Below are positions 45,450 through 54,396 of a DNA stretch of 64,000 nucleotides, piece after piece (the stretch's first letter is position 1; each line of letters starts with the position of its first letter). This DNA is from an uncultured cyanobacterium (lineage in GTDB: Bacteria; Cyanobacteriota; Cyanobacteriia; Cyanobacteriales; Nostocaceae), in contig CAINGU010000050.1 in NCBI GenBank assembly GCA_903848645.1, positions 62,001-126,000 on the forward strand, read 5' to 3'. The position numbers were made by a program, and so were the translations under genes. Below the pieces are notes generated by a model. The model saw only the letters and a program-made list of their open reading frames with translations. It did not search any database and was not told the DNA's origin.

Positions 45450-46631
45450 ATGATTAATAAAATATTTCGGAAAACGCCCCTAGCTTGGCGACAATTAATG
45501 AAAGAAAAGACGCGGCTAGTGGTTGCAGTATCGGGAATTGCCTTTGCTGATATACTAATATTTATTCAGATGGGTTTTGAAAGTGCATTATTTGATGCGG
45601 CGGTTAAACCTCATCGCAATTTACAAGCAGATTTAGTCTTAATTAATCCTCAATTCCAAACCATATTTTCTGTTAAAAGCTTTTCTAGAGAAAGACTTTA
45701 TCAAGCATTAAGTTACAATGGTGTCAAATCAGTTAGTTCTATTTATATTAGTACAGGACAGTGGCGCAATCCACAAACAAGACTTGATCGAGCTATTGTA
45801 GTTTGGGGTGTTGATCCGGCTGCACCTGGTTTGAAATTTCCTGAACTGCAAGCCAAGAAAGATGATCTTAAACAATTAAATCAAATTCTCTTTGATGAAG
45901 CTAGTCGTCCAGAGTATGGAAAAGTTAGTAGTTATTTTCAAGAAACAGGTAAGTATGAAACAGAATTAAACAGAAAATATGTTAGCGTCAAGGGTTTATT
46001 TAAAAATGGTGCTTCCTTTGCTGCTGATGGTAATGTCGTCGCTAGTGATTCTACTTTTTTACAATTATTTCCCACTCATAAACCTGATCAAATTGAAGTT
46101 GGGTTAATTACTCTTCAACCCGGTGCGGATATTGAAAAAGTCAAAGCAGAACTGCAAATAGGATTAAATCCAGATTCTAAACATCCCTTTGTTGAAGTTG
46201 GTACTCCAGAAACATTTGCCCAAAAAGAAAGAAGTTACTGGGCTAATGGTACAGGTATTGGTTTTATTTTTGGGTTGGGTGTCATCGTCGGTTTCATTGT
46301 GGGGATTGTCATTGTTTATCAAATTCTCTATTCCGACGTTTCTGATCACTTACCAGAATACGCCACTCTTAAAGCAATGGGTTATACCGATAATTATCTA
46401 TTGCGAGTCTTATTACAAGAAGCATTGCTTTTAGCTGCGTTGGGTTATTTACCTGCATTTTTTCTATCTTTTGGGATATATCAATTAACTTTTGCTGCGA
46501 CTCTTTTACCTATAGCTATGAAGTTAGATCGGGCAATTAATGTTTTTATCTTAACGGTAATTATGTGTACTGTTTCTGGAGCAATTGCGATGCGAAAACT
46601 CCGTTCTGCTGATCCTGCGGATATTTTTTAA
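45450..46631 (+). CDS. devC: DevC-like ABC transporter permease
   Basis: This is an FtsX/MacB-type permease with four helices: one at the N-terminus (about 26-46) and three near the C-terminus (about 270-390). A large periplasmic domain of about 220 residues lies between them. The motif VSDHLPEYATLKAMGY is characteristic of DevC. The length of 393 is normal. Middle gene of devBCA. Confidence 0.92.
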   Translation: MINKIFRKTPLAWRQLMKEKTRLVVAVSGIAFADILIFIQMGFESALFDAAVKPHRNLQADLVLINPQFQTIFSVKSFSRERLYQALSYNGVKSVSSIYISTGQWRNPQTRLDRAIVVWGVDPAAPGLKFPELQAKKDDLKQLNQILFDEASRPEYGKVSSYFQETGKYETELNRKYVSVKGLFKNGASFAADGNVVASDSTFLQLFPTHKPDQIEVGLITLQPGADIEKVKAELQIGLNPDSKHPFVEVGTPETFAQKERSYWANGTGIGFIFGLGVIVGFIVGIVIVYQILYSDVSDHLPEYATLKAMGYTDNYLLRVLLQEALLLAALGYLPAFFLSFGIYQLTFAATLLPIAMKLDRAINVFILTVIMCTVSGAIAMRKLRSADPADIF

Positions 46632-46638
46632 AATTATT

Positions 46639-47415
46639 ATGTTTCATGCAAAGGCACAAAAAATTATGTCATTAGACTTTACAACTATTGCTGTTTCAGC
46701 TAATTCTGTTTTAGAACCAGTTATTTCTGTTGCTAATCTCAATCATTATTTTGGTAAAGGGGCGCTGCAAAAACAAGTCTTATTTGATATTAATTTAGAG
46801 ATTAATGCAGGAGAAATTGTCATTATGACTGGTCCATCTGGTTCGGGCAAAACTACCCTATTATCATTAATGGGGGGTTTACGTTCTGCCCAAAATGGCA
46901 GTTTGCAAATATTAGGACAGGAAGTATCCGGGGCAAATAAAGGACAATTAACTAAATTGCGTCGTCAAATTGGTTATATTTTTCAAGCACATAATTTAAT
47001 GAGTTTTTTGACAGCAAAGGAAAATGTGCGGATGTCTTTGGAACTGCATGAAAATTACCTCAAAGGCGATATTAACGCCAAAGCTATAGCGATGTTAGAA
47101 CACGTTGGTTTAGGAGAATATATTAATTCCTACCCAGAGAATTTATCAGGAGGACAAAAACAACGGGTAGCGATCGCCCGCGCTTTAGTCAGTCGTCCAA
47201 AAATAGTATTAGCAGATGAACCCACAGCTTCATTAGATAAACAATCTGGCCGCGATGTGGTGGAATTAATGCAAATGTTGGCAAAAGAACAAAACTGTAC
47301 TATTTTGCTAGTCACCCATGATAACCGTATTCTGGATATAGCTGATCGGATCGTTTATATGGAAGATGGACAATTGAAAAGTGATGGAGTAGATATTGGG
47401 GTAAAAGTAAATTAA
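46639..47415 (+). CDS. devA: DevA-like ABC transporter ATPase
   Basis: This is the ATPase of the exporter, in the MacB/LolD class. Walker A is GPSGSGKTTLL, signature LSGGQKQRVAIARAL, Walker B IVLADEPTASLD and the switch His in LVTHD. I use ATG 46639, 7 bp past devC. ATG 46666 (protein MSLDFTT) has an AAGG upstream and is equally possible. Frames further upstream would overlap devC. Confidence 0.92.
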   Translation: MFHAKAQKIMSLDFTTIAVSANSVLEPVISVANLNHYFGKGALQKQVLFDINLEINAGEIVIMTGPSGSGKTTLLSLMGGLRSAQNGSLQILGQEVSGANKGQLTKLRRQIGYIFQAHNLMSFLTAKENVRMSLELHENYLKGDINAKAIAMLEHVGLGEYINSYPENLSGGQKQRVAIARALVSRPKIVLADEPTASLDKQSGRDVVELMQMLAKEQNCTILLVTHDNRILDIADRIVYMEDGQLKSDGVDIGVKVN

Positions 47416-47422
47416 TCCTCCT

Positions 47423-47881
47423 TTATTTAAAGATAATTTCCTCCCGAATTTCCAGATTGAGACTGTGTTGAATTTTCAAAAGTTTTGTCAAACTAGCACT
47501 AGCATATCCATTTGCTTCATCACGTTGCACCTGTTGAGGTTTAACTCCTAAAAGTTTGGCAAAACTCTCTTAAGTGTGTCCGCGAATAATCCGTGCTTTA
47601 ATTAGGGCTTCTGGTAATTTTTCTAAGCTATCATATTGCAATTTCTCAATTTTCCCTTGATTGTTTTTGAGATTTTCGTACTCTTTTATCTCTTCAGTAA
47701 ACTCCTCAATTTGGCTTTGTAGTGAATCAATACGAGCCTGGTGGCGTAGTTTTTGGTTTTCATCTTCTGGAACTGGTTTACTAGCATATTGAGCCATTCC
47801 TAACTCAAATTTCTTCATCTGTGCCTTAGTAATATTGTAATGCCATTCATTGAAAATCATAATGTTTAACCTGTAACTCAT
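47423..47881 (-). pseudogene. XRE-type HTH regulator (antitoxin) broken by a stop codon
   Basis: The first part (103 aa, ATG 47881 or better 47860, protein MIFNEWHYNITKAQ) ends at a TAA at 47572-47570, in the middle of the helix-turn-helix. The frame continues without change for 48 more codons to 47423: RGHT-stop-ESFAKLLGVKPQQVQR. Intact relatives read RGHTQESFA, so one C-to-T change (CAA to TAA) explains it. The family is the antitoxin-like HTH protein with a helical N-terminal part (KKFELGMAQ). The truncated product would lack DNA binding. It follows a truncated partner gene on the same strand. Confidence 0.82.
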
Positions 47882-47998
47882 TTGTTCAAGAATGGCATTA
47901 CCTAATAATTAAATAAAATTAATTAGATAATGCCAATTTATCTTAGAGAACTCCACAAAAAAGATGAACTGCTTGCAGCAGCGCTTCGCTATCCAATC

Positions 47999-48060
47999 TT
48001 GTGGGATGGGCATCTTGCCCGTCCTTGTATTATTAGCAGGCAAGATGCCTGCACCACAAG
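47999..48060. repeat. CAAGATGCC inverted repeat element
   Basis: CTTGTGGGATGGGCATCTTGCC and GGCAAGATGCCTGCACCACAAG are inverted and separated by GTCCTTGTATTATTAGCA. A half copy (TTGTGGTGCGGGCATCTTGCC) is at 51119-51139. The element sits between the two parts of the decayed toxin-antitoxin operon. Confidence 0.75.
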
Positions 48061-48093
48061 AAATTTTGGGATATTTTTTTAATTGGAAGTCTC

Positions 48094-48375
48094 TTAGTGT
48101 TTTATAGGGTCGAGTTCTTTCAAGAGTTTAAAGTCTACTTGATCGTCTTCCCAACAAACATCAATATCCTCAGGAAGTTTTTTAGTAGTTACAAAAATTC
48201 CGCAAAGATAAATTCTCTGACAACCGCATTGCTTTAATATCTCGCACCCTTGTTTGAGTCCAGATAATAGATTTTTTCGGCGTGTGTTGTGAGCTAGATA
48301 CTCTTCAATTTCCTCCCAAGTAGTCAAATGAATACCTGGTAATAAATTGCCATTTTGGTCGAATATAAAAATCAT
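48094..48375 (-). pseudogene. truncated DUF6932-like (nucleotidyltransferase-type) gene
   Basis: The 93-residue product starts like a family of about 150 residues found next to XRE antitoxin genes in cyanobacteria (MIFIFDQNGNLLPGIH, then GCQRIYLCGIFVTTKK and LPEDIDVCW). The GSF...DxD nucleotidyltransferase-like signature is damaged: Ser is Ile in CGIF. The protein stops soon after ELDP, where intact relatives run on for 50 residues or more. Repeat DNA begins just downstream. I read this as the toxin part of a dead operon with the HTH gene. The family assignment is from memory of pattern. Confidence 0.6.
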
Positions 48376-48549
48376 AATTAATTATAAATCCAAAATTAAT
48401 CTCTACCAAAAAAACTCGCAGCCATTAACTCAGCAATACAGAGACGATTGTAAAATAACGCACTCAAAACCCCAGACATCCCCTACTGATGCTTGTTTCT
48501 CAACAACAATCTGTTAATCTAGCTGTGTGCAAGATTAATAAAATAGTCA

Positions 48550-49203
48550 ATGGAAATTAGTAATTTATTCAAAGCCGGTGGCGTAGTCATGTGGCCACTG
48601 ATGTTTTTTTCCGTTTTAGCAGTGGCGCTAATTATCGAACGGATTATCTTTTGGGCAAAAATCAGTAATCGCCAAAACCGCATTGTCCAAAGTGTCCTCA
48701 AACTCTATCGTCAAGGTGATGTAGTTAGCACCTTAACAGCACTTCATAACAACACTGATTTACCTATGGCGCGGATTTTTTTAGCCGCCTTAGAATTAGA
48801 AGAAGCCAACCCAGAAGAATTCCGTTTGGCTTTAGAAAGTGAAGCACAGGCGGAAATCCCTTTATTAAAAAGGTTTCAAACCATTTTTGACACAATTATT
48901 GGTTTAGCCCCCTTGTTAGGGCTGCTAGGTACAGTATTGGGGTTAATTGCCTCCTTTGCATCATTAAATATTGGCGATGTTGGTGGCACAAAAACCGCTG
49001 GTGTCACATCTGGGATTAGTGAAGCTTTAGTCTCCACCGCATCAGGATTAGTTGTCGCTATTATTACCCTGTTTTTTGCTAATACTTTTCGCGGACTTTA
49101 TCTGCGGCAAATTGCGTGGATTCAAGAATATGGTGGTCAGCTAGAATTACTTTATCGTCGTCGTTATGAAAGAGGGGATAAAACCTATGCGTCTACCAGA
49201 TGA
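48550..49203 (+). CDS. exbB: ExbB/TolQ/MotA-type proton channel
   Basis: ExbB forms the proton channel that powers TonB-dependent transport. Three helices: about 13-33, 112-137 and 155-180. The conserved LLGLLGTVLGLI and GISEALVSTASGLVVAI blocks are present. The length of 217 fits ExbB. The exbD gene overlaps its end, so the two are coupled. No tonB or outer-membrane receptor gene is in view. Confidence 0.92.
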   Translation: MEISNLFKAGGVVMWPLMFFSVLAVALIIERIIFWAKISNRQNRIVQSVLKLYRQGDVVSTLTALHNNTDLPMARIFLAALELEEANPEEFRLALESEAQAEIPLLKRFQTIFDTIIGLAPLLGLLGTVLGLIASFASLNIGDVGGTKTAGVTSGISEALVSTASGLVVAIITLFFANTFRGLYLRQIAWIQEYGGQLELLYRRRYERGDKTYASTR

Positions 49204-49612
49204 ACCTGATTTACCGGCACAGATTAATATTGTGCCGATGATTGATGTCATCTTTGCAATTTTGACATTTTTCATTATGTCCACCTTATTTTTACATCGT
49301 TCTGAAGGATTACCAGTTAATTTACCTAAAGCAGGGACAGCAAAAGCCCAATCATCAGCCGCACCAATCACTGTCACAGTAGACTCTGTAGGTAATCTGA
49401 GTTTAAACCGTCAGCCAGTAACCCTTGATACTTTACCGACACAGGTGCAGAAATTAATGGGGAAAAATACAGAAGTCGTAGTGATTATTAACGCCGATCA
49501 AAGTGCGACTCATGGGCAAGTAGTAATGGTTATGGATCGGGTGCGTCAGGTAAAAGGAGCAAAATTAGCGATAGCTACGCTCGCCATAGGCAACGCTACT
49601 CAAAAACCTTAA
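49187..49612 (+). CDS. exbD: ExbD/TolR-type protein
   Basis: This is the partner of ExbB. A single N-terminal helix holds the functional Asp in NIVPMIDVIFAIL. The periplasmic domain follows (VVIINADQSATHGQVVMVMD). ATG 49187 with AGAGGGG upstream is the best start and overlaps exbB by 17 bp; ATG 49166 is in frame. The last residues (ATLAIGNATQKP) are encoded by a GCGATAGCTACGCTCGCC-type repeat, so the tail seems to be an accident of repeat insertion. Confidence 0.9.
   Translation: MRLPDEPDLPAQINIVPMIDVIFAILTFFIMSTLFLHRSEGLPVNLPKAGTAKAQSSAAPITVTVDSVGNLSLNRQPVTLDTLPTQVQKLMGKNTEVVVIINADQSATHGQVVMVMDRVRQVKGAKLAIATLAIGNATQKP
49568..49600. repeat. GCGATAGCTACGCTCGCC repeat at the end of exbD
   Basis: The sequence GCGATAGCTACGCTCGCCAT and the following AGGCAACGCTACT belong to the GCGATAGC/TACGCT repeat type scattered in Nostocales. 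It forms the 3' end of the exbD coding sequence. Confidence 0.5.
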
Positions 49613-49745
49613 CTGCTTAGTTGTTAGTTGTCAGTCTGTTAGTTGTCAGTCGTGTTCTGCTTGCGTACATGAATCAAATATGATGGCTATAGTATTCTAA
49701 AATTAGAGCTAGTTGTTTTAACACCACATTTTTAGGAGATAATCT

Positions 49746-49952
49746 ATGACTATTTGGGTAAATGAGCAAATTGATCCTTCTGGGATGATTCACGCCTGTA
49801 TTGCCTGTTGTGATGAGTCTCAGGCGAAAGATTGTCATGAATCATACAAGAATAATTTGACCGAAACACAAAAAGCAGACGGCTGGATTGCACAATTACG
49901 AACAGTTAAGTCTTGGGATGATGTCCCAGTTAATGCCTTAAAACTCAATTGA
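49746..49952 (+). CDS. conserved small Cys-containing protein, 68 aa
   Basis: The start MTIWVNEQIDPSGMI is followed by HACIACCDESQAKDCH, with four Cys in 15 residues, and a Trp-rich helical end (ADGWIAQLRT, SWDDVPVNALKL). I recall similar short cyanobacterial proteins labelled glycogen debranching protein, a label not supported by the sequence. AGGAG lies at proper distance upstream. The cysteines could bind a metal; this is inference. Confidence 0.75.
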   Translation: MTIWVNEQIDPSGMIHACIACCDESQAKDCHESYKNNLTETQKADGWIAQLRTVKSWDDVPVNALKLN

Positions 49953-50043
49953 TCAGTTGTCGGTTGTCAGTTGTCCGTTGTCTAATTACCAATTACCAAT
50001 TACCAATTACCAATTACATTTTCCATAAACTTTAACATTAATT

Positions 50044-50481
50044 ATGACCATCTACTTTTATAGTACCCGTGAGGAATACGGCTGTTTCTCTAACTTCTCA
50101 TCTCATGGGTTTGTTTTAGATGAATTATATTGGACTACTAGTGAACATTACTTTCAAGCCCAAAAGTTTGTCGGTACACCTCATTTAGAAAAACTTCGTC
50201 TAGTCAAAACACCAAAAGAAGCTGCCAAAATGGGCAGACAAAGAACACTTCCTTTGCGCCCAGATTGGGAAGAAGTGAAAGATAATATTATGAGAAATGC
50301 GGTATTATGCAAATTTTCTACCCATGCAGATATTAAAGAAATTCTCCTATCTACAGATAATGAAGAATTAGTAGAAAATTCACCTATTGATTACTATTGG
50401 GGTTGTGGTGCAGATGGTAGTGGTAAAAATATGCTAGGGATAATTTTAATGGAAGTACGGCAACAGCTAAAATTAATTTAA
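50044..50481 (+). CDS. NADAR-domain N-glycosidase
   Basis: The family contains YbiA-type hydrolases that cleave N-glycosidic bonds of riboflavin intermediates or of ADP-ribosylated guanine in DNA. Motifs: SNFSSHGF near residue 16, TSEHYFQAQKF (32-42), MGRQR, and the end YWGCGADGSGKNMLG. The length of 145 is normal. It could have a defence or detoxification role. No partner ART-type gene is next to it. Confidence 0.92.
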   Translation: MTIYFYSTREEYGCFSNFSSHGFVLDELYWTTSEHYFQAQKFVGTPHLEKLRLVKTPKEAAKMGRQRTLPLRPDWEEVKDNIMRNAVLCKFSTHADIKEILLSTDNEELVENSPIDYYWGCGADGSGKNMLGIILMEVRQQLKLI

Positions 50482-50601
50482 TTTACATATTGATAAGTTT
50501 GGAGTAAAATAGTTATGTTTTGTGAATTTTTATCTGAGATGATATCTACGGTATTAACAATTTATCGTTAGATAATAATTACTCATTGAATTAAATTTAT
50601 T

Positions 50602-51004
50602 ATGTCTCTAAAACAAGAAACAAAAAAATATTATAAATGGGTTTGGGATGTATCACTAGGCGGTGAATTTGATGATTGGGGTACTAGTACAGCACGGCGT
50701 AAATAAAGAAACCATTTTCAATCGCTAAAAAGCCTACTGTATATTACTTTTGACTTTTGACTTTTGACTTCCGCCCTGCGGTACTAGTACATACTTCATG
50801 GAAATTAGTGGTGATTTATATCCTCTCAGACAAATAGAAGTTTATGAAAATGGCAATGTTTTATTTTACGATCACAATCACTTCTCCGATAATTATGGGA
50901 GGCTCTGTGATAAAAGGATAGATACTTTAGATATACAAGAATTTGAAATTACTCAAGTAGAATTTGAGCAAGTATGGGAAACAAAAGTTCCCATTAATAG
51001 ATAA
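50602..51004 (+). pseudogene. small gene interrupted by an 88-bp element
   Basis: Two ORFs, 50602-50706 (34 codons, ending in element-derived codons) and 50798-51004, become one frame if the insertion and one copy of the 12-bp flanking repeat (100 bp) are removed. The restored protein has 100 residues: KYYKWVWDVSLGGEFDDWGT, then TYFMEISGDLYPLRQIEVYE, and an acidic C-terminus. It looks like a small DUF6881-like or immunity-type protein (name not certain). The upstream part has a normal ATG. As it stands the product would be only the N-terminal third. Confidence 0.8.
50692..50779. mobile_element. 88-bp miniature element with terminal inverted repeats
   Basis: The element begins GCACGGCG and ends CGCCCTGC (inverted, 7 of 8). 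It is flanked on both sides by GGTACTAGTACA (50680-50691 and 50780-50791), whose core GTACTAGTAC is itself a palindrome. Inside are three or four copies of the heptamer GACTTTT. It contains no gene. It splits the gene described above. Confidence 0.75.
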
Positions 51005-51403
51005 TTTAATCCAATTCAAAGACTCCTGGCTACTGACTCCTTCTTCAAATTACTGGTTAATACTGGCTAAATACAGTAGTTCCCGGTGTTATGGGTTACA
51101 GATATTAATAATAAAACTCTTGTGGTGCGGGCATCTTGCCCGCTAATGGTGTACTTCACTAAGATTAAATGTGCTGTAGCCCTAAGCCATCATGTATCTA
51201 TATGCAAGTAGTCTATAATTTAACAATGCCTAAATTTATACTTTGTATAAATTTAGCTTACATATTTCTGTACTTTCAACTTCTTTATTATCTATATACT
51301 GATAAATAATATAAAAAATTAGAAAAAATAGTTACATACATAGAGATATAAATTCTAATTGTGGGAATACTAAAGTATAGACAATAGAAAGGAGAAAATC
51401 CGA
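51005..51403. other. intergenic region with a half copy of the GCATCTTGCC repeat
   Basis: No gene is seen in these 400 bp. TTGTGGTGCGGGCATCTTGCC at 51119 matches one arm of the element at 47999. The rest is AT-rich leader of the TPR gene. Confidence 0.5.
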
Positions 51404-52492
51404 ATGTTGCAATATCCAAGGAGTAATATCTCATCGGAAAATGTTTACGTAGAAATACCATCAGCATATTTACAAAAAGTAAATAATGACACTATTGATC
51501 ATGAATTTGATACAAATGTAGCAATAGAAACATCATTCATAGAAGATATTCAAGCATCACTATTAGCAGTATCTCAATTCATACAAAAAGGCATTAAAGA
51601 ACAAAAATCTGGTGAATTTCACCTAGCAATGAAGTCGTTGAAAGACGCACTCAGTCTGTTAAAATTAATTGGCAATAGAGAAAAACAACCCCAGGTACTG
51701 GCTTTATTAGGGTTAGTAGCCTACAGCATGGGAGACTATGAAAACACTATTGATTATTGTCAGCAGTGTTTATTATTAGTTAAGGAATACCCAGAGCAGA
51801 AGATAGAAATGCAAGCTCTTTCCTGTTTGGGTAACGCTTACCGACATCTAGATGAATACGATAAAGCTATTAATTATCTCAATCAAGATTTACAAATTAC
51901 CCAACATTTGCAAGATCAACGTGGTCAAGTAGCCGCACTGAATAATTTAGGATTAGTTTACAGAGCTTGTGGTAATTTTACGGGAGCAATTCAGTATTAT
52001 TTACAAAGCCTGATAATTTTACAAGCACTGCAAGACAAGTGGGGAGAAGAAAAAGTCCTGAAGAACTTAGGTAATGCTTACTACGCAATAGAAAATTACC
52101 CACAAGCGATCGCTTACTATGAAAGATTTGTGATCTTAGCACGTTCCCTAAACAATCATCGCGCTGCTTCCCAGGTGCTGAAAAATCTTGGTAATGCTTG
52201 CTATGCTTTAGGCGATTATCTCAAAGCCATTCAATATTATCAAGAAAGATTACAACTAGCCAGAGAAATTGGCGACAAACAAAGTGAAGAACAGTCCTTA
52301 AATACACTGGGAGTAGCCCATGAAGCTATCGGTGAATACAATCAAGCGATCGCCTATTATGAACAACAATTAATTCTAGCTCAATCTATTCAAGATAGTC
52401 GCAGCATCGCCAAAGCCCTAGCGAGTTTGAGAGTCACTTGCATAGCTTTGGGTGATTATGCCAAAGCTATGCAGTATGAGCAGCATGATTAA
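51404..52492 (+). CDS. tetratricopeptide-repeat protein
   Basis: After an 85-residue non-repeat start the protein has seven or so TPR units of about 40 residues (90-360), each with the pattern (A/C)LGNAYxxxG(D/E)YxxAIxYYxxxL. Long 40-residue units with NLG and GDY resemble the LGN/Pins type that binds helical peptides. It probably scaffolds protein complexes. GGAG lies 8 bases upstream of the ATG. Partner unknown. Confidence 0.9.
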   Translation: MLQYPRSNISSENVYVEIPSAYLQKVNNDTIDHEFDTNVAIETSFIEDIQASLLAVSQFIQKGIKEQKSGEFHLAMKSLKDALSLLKLIGNREKQPQVLALLGLVAYSMGDYENTIDYCQQCLLLVKEYPEQKIEMQALSCLGNAYRHLDEYDKAINYLNQDLQITQHLQDQRGQVAALNNLGLVYRACGNFTGAIQYYLQSLIILQALQDKWGEEKVLKNLGNAYYAIENYPQAIAYYERFVILARSLNNHRAASQVLKNLGNACYALGDYLKAIQYYQERLQLAREIGDKQSEEQSLNTLGVAHEAIGEYNQAIAYYEQQLILAQSIQDSRSIAKALASLRVTCIALGDYAKAMQYEQHD

Positions 52493-52569
52493 GTCAATTA
52501 ATTGATAGGATAAAGAATAGTCTTCTGCCTCAATACACTGGATTTACCAGTTACCCTATCCCAAATTCC

Positions 52570-53256
52570 ATGCAGCACGAAACTCAACTAAGTCTCTTTG
52601 ATAACTCTAGCTTGAACCAACGAGAGCTAATTCCTACCAATGCAAAAATTCCCATTGTTCCCGGAACTTATGAGAATATAGGGGAATTAGCAAAACACTG
52701 TCATAGTTGTCAGCGTTGTCCATTAGGAGAAAACCGCACTCATGCGGTAGTTGGACGTGGTAATCTTCAAGCCGAAATTATGATTATCGGGGAAGCACCG
52801 GGAAAAAATGAGGACGAAACAGGTTTACCATTTGTGGGTAGATCAGGACAACTACTAGAAAATATCTTAGCATCAGTAAATTTAAGTACAGAAACAGATA
52901 TATATATTGCCAATATTTGTAAGTGTAGACCACCAGAGAATCGTGTTCCTACCACTGAAGAAGCAGCGGCTTGTAAACCATATTTATTCGAGCAGATTCG
53001 CCTAGTTGACCCAAAAATTATTTTATTAACAGGTGCAACCTCCGTTAAAGGAGTCATTGGCGATAAACGGCCGATTACTAAAATTCGTGGACAATGGCTA
53101 GAGTGGGAAGGACGTTTATGTATGCCGATTTTTCACCCCTCCTACTTATTGCGTAATCCTTCACGGGAACAGGGAGCGCCTAAATGGCTAATGTGGCAAG
53201 ATATACAATTAGTCCGTGCCAAGTTTGATGAAATAAAAAACAAAGATAAAAATTAA
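52570..53256 (+). CDS. type 4 uracil-DNA glycosylase
   Basis: This enzyme removes uracil from DNA and carries a 4Fe-4S cluster. Cysteines are at 44, 47 and 50 (HCHSCQRCPLG) and at 117, 119 and 135. The active site has GEAPGKNEDETGLPFVGRSG (residues 75-94), and FHPSYLLRNP is near the C-terminus. The length of 228 is normal for family 4. Alone; the downstream gap holds ACCAATT repeats. Confidence 0.92.
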   Translation: MQHETQLSLFDNSSLNQRELIPTNAKIPIVPGTYENIGELAKHCHSCQRCPLGENRTHAVVGRGNLQAEIMIIGEAPGKNEDETGLPFVGRSGQLLENILASVNLSTETDIYIANICKCRPPENRVPTTEEAAACKPYLFEQIRLVDPKIILLTGATSVKGVIGDKRPITKIRGQWLEWEGRLCMPIFHPSYLLRNPSREQGAPKWLMWQDIQLVRAKFDEIKNKDKN

Positions 53257-53396
53257 TTACAGCAGGAGTCAGGAACGTGCCAATTACCAATTACCAATTA
53301 CTAATTACCAATACTCCTGTAACTTGGTAAAGTTAGAAGATCACAAAATATCAAGTCATCAGATTTTACCACTAAAACATGGGCAGCCAGAGAAAA

Positions 53397-54254
53397 ATGA
53401 ACTGGGAACTAGATTTTTACTCCCGTCCGATTCTGGACGAAAATCAAAAAAAAGTGTGGGAAATGTTGGTGTGCGAAAGTCCCGTAGATATTGGTACACA
53501 AACAGATTCTCTGTTTCGCTATGCTAAATATTGCCCTAGTACCCAGGTAAATTCTGGTTGGCTGCGGACAGCAATCCAGGAAGCTATAGAAAAAGCTGGT
53601 ACAGCACCTACCAAAATCCGCTTTTTCCGTCGCCAAATGAACAACATGATTACCAAATCCTGTGAAGATGTGGGCATACCCGCTGTACCAAGTCGGCGGA
53701 CATTGGTTCTCAATCAGTGGATACAGCAACGGATGAAGGAATTCTATCCCCAAGAACCAGGATATCAGGAAGTGACTAATACTTCCGTGCGTTTAGATAG
53801 ACCCTTACCCCAGCGGTTACCAGATGCTTTGGAAGGAAAACAATGGGCTTTTGTTACCTTGGAGGCTAGTGATTTAGCAGATATGCCAGATTGGGAAATT
53901 GGCTTTGGTGAAGCTTTTCCCCTAGACTTAGCGCAATTGTCCCCAGAAACTCGGATTCCGGGAATTTTGATTTTCTCACCCAGGGCTTTACCCATAGCGG
54001 GTTGGATGTCTGGTTTAGAAATGGCTTATTTGCACTTTGACACCAAGCAAGGAAACAGATTGATTTTAGAAACGGGCGCTACGGAAAGTTGGATTGTGGC
54101 TAATATCCGCACTCCCGAACTTCTTGCGGAGGCACAAGGCTTTGCGGTGGCTAAGGAACAGGCTAATGGAGTGCATTTTATTGGTGTCCAGTCCGATCCT
54201 CAATCCCAAGATTTTGCGGGATTTTGGCTGTTACAAGAAATCAATTTACCATAA
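53397..54254 (+). CDS. Tab2/Atab2-like RNA-binding protein
   Basis: The family (DUF1092) is needed for translation of photosystem I subunits in chloroplasts. The start MNWELDFYSRPILDEN is the family N-terminus, so I use ATG 53397, not the ATG 18 bp upstream. Other conserved blocks are IRFFRRQMNNMI, the central VPSRRT, and the C-terminal FAVAKEQANGVHFIGVQ. The length of 285 is typical. The cyanobacterial function is inferred from plants and algae. Confidence 0.88.
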   Translation: MNWELDFYSRPILDENQKKVWEMLVCESPVDIGTQTDSLFRYAKYCPSTQVNSGWLRTAIQEAIEKAGTAPTKIRFFRRQMNNMITKSCEDVGIPAVPSRRTLVLNQWIQQRMKEFYPQEPGYQEVTNTSVRLDRPLPQRLPDALEGKQWAFVTLEASDLADMPDWEIGFGEAFPLDLAQLSPETRIPGILIFSPRALPIAGWMSGLEMAYLHFDTKQGNRLILETGATESWIVANIRTPELLAEAQGFAVAKEQANGVHFIGVQSDPQSQDFAGFWLLQEINLP

Positions 54255-54396
54255 GGGAACAGGCGGCGGCAGGAATCAGGGAGAATGGAAAACCCATCTG
54301 TCATAAAAAACTGTAACTGTTGATGACACGCTAATGGGATAATAGTCTGCGTCTATTAAGCGGTTTATATCCAAAATCCATAATTCATAAAGGGAC

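Noticed and set aside
53324-53527. 67-codon frame overlapping the start of the Tab2 gene
   Set aside because: Different frame over a conserved N-terminus; low-complexity basic peptide, so a shadow.
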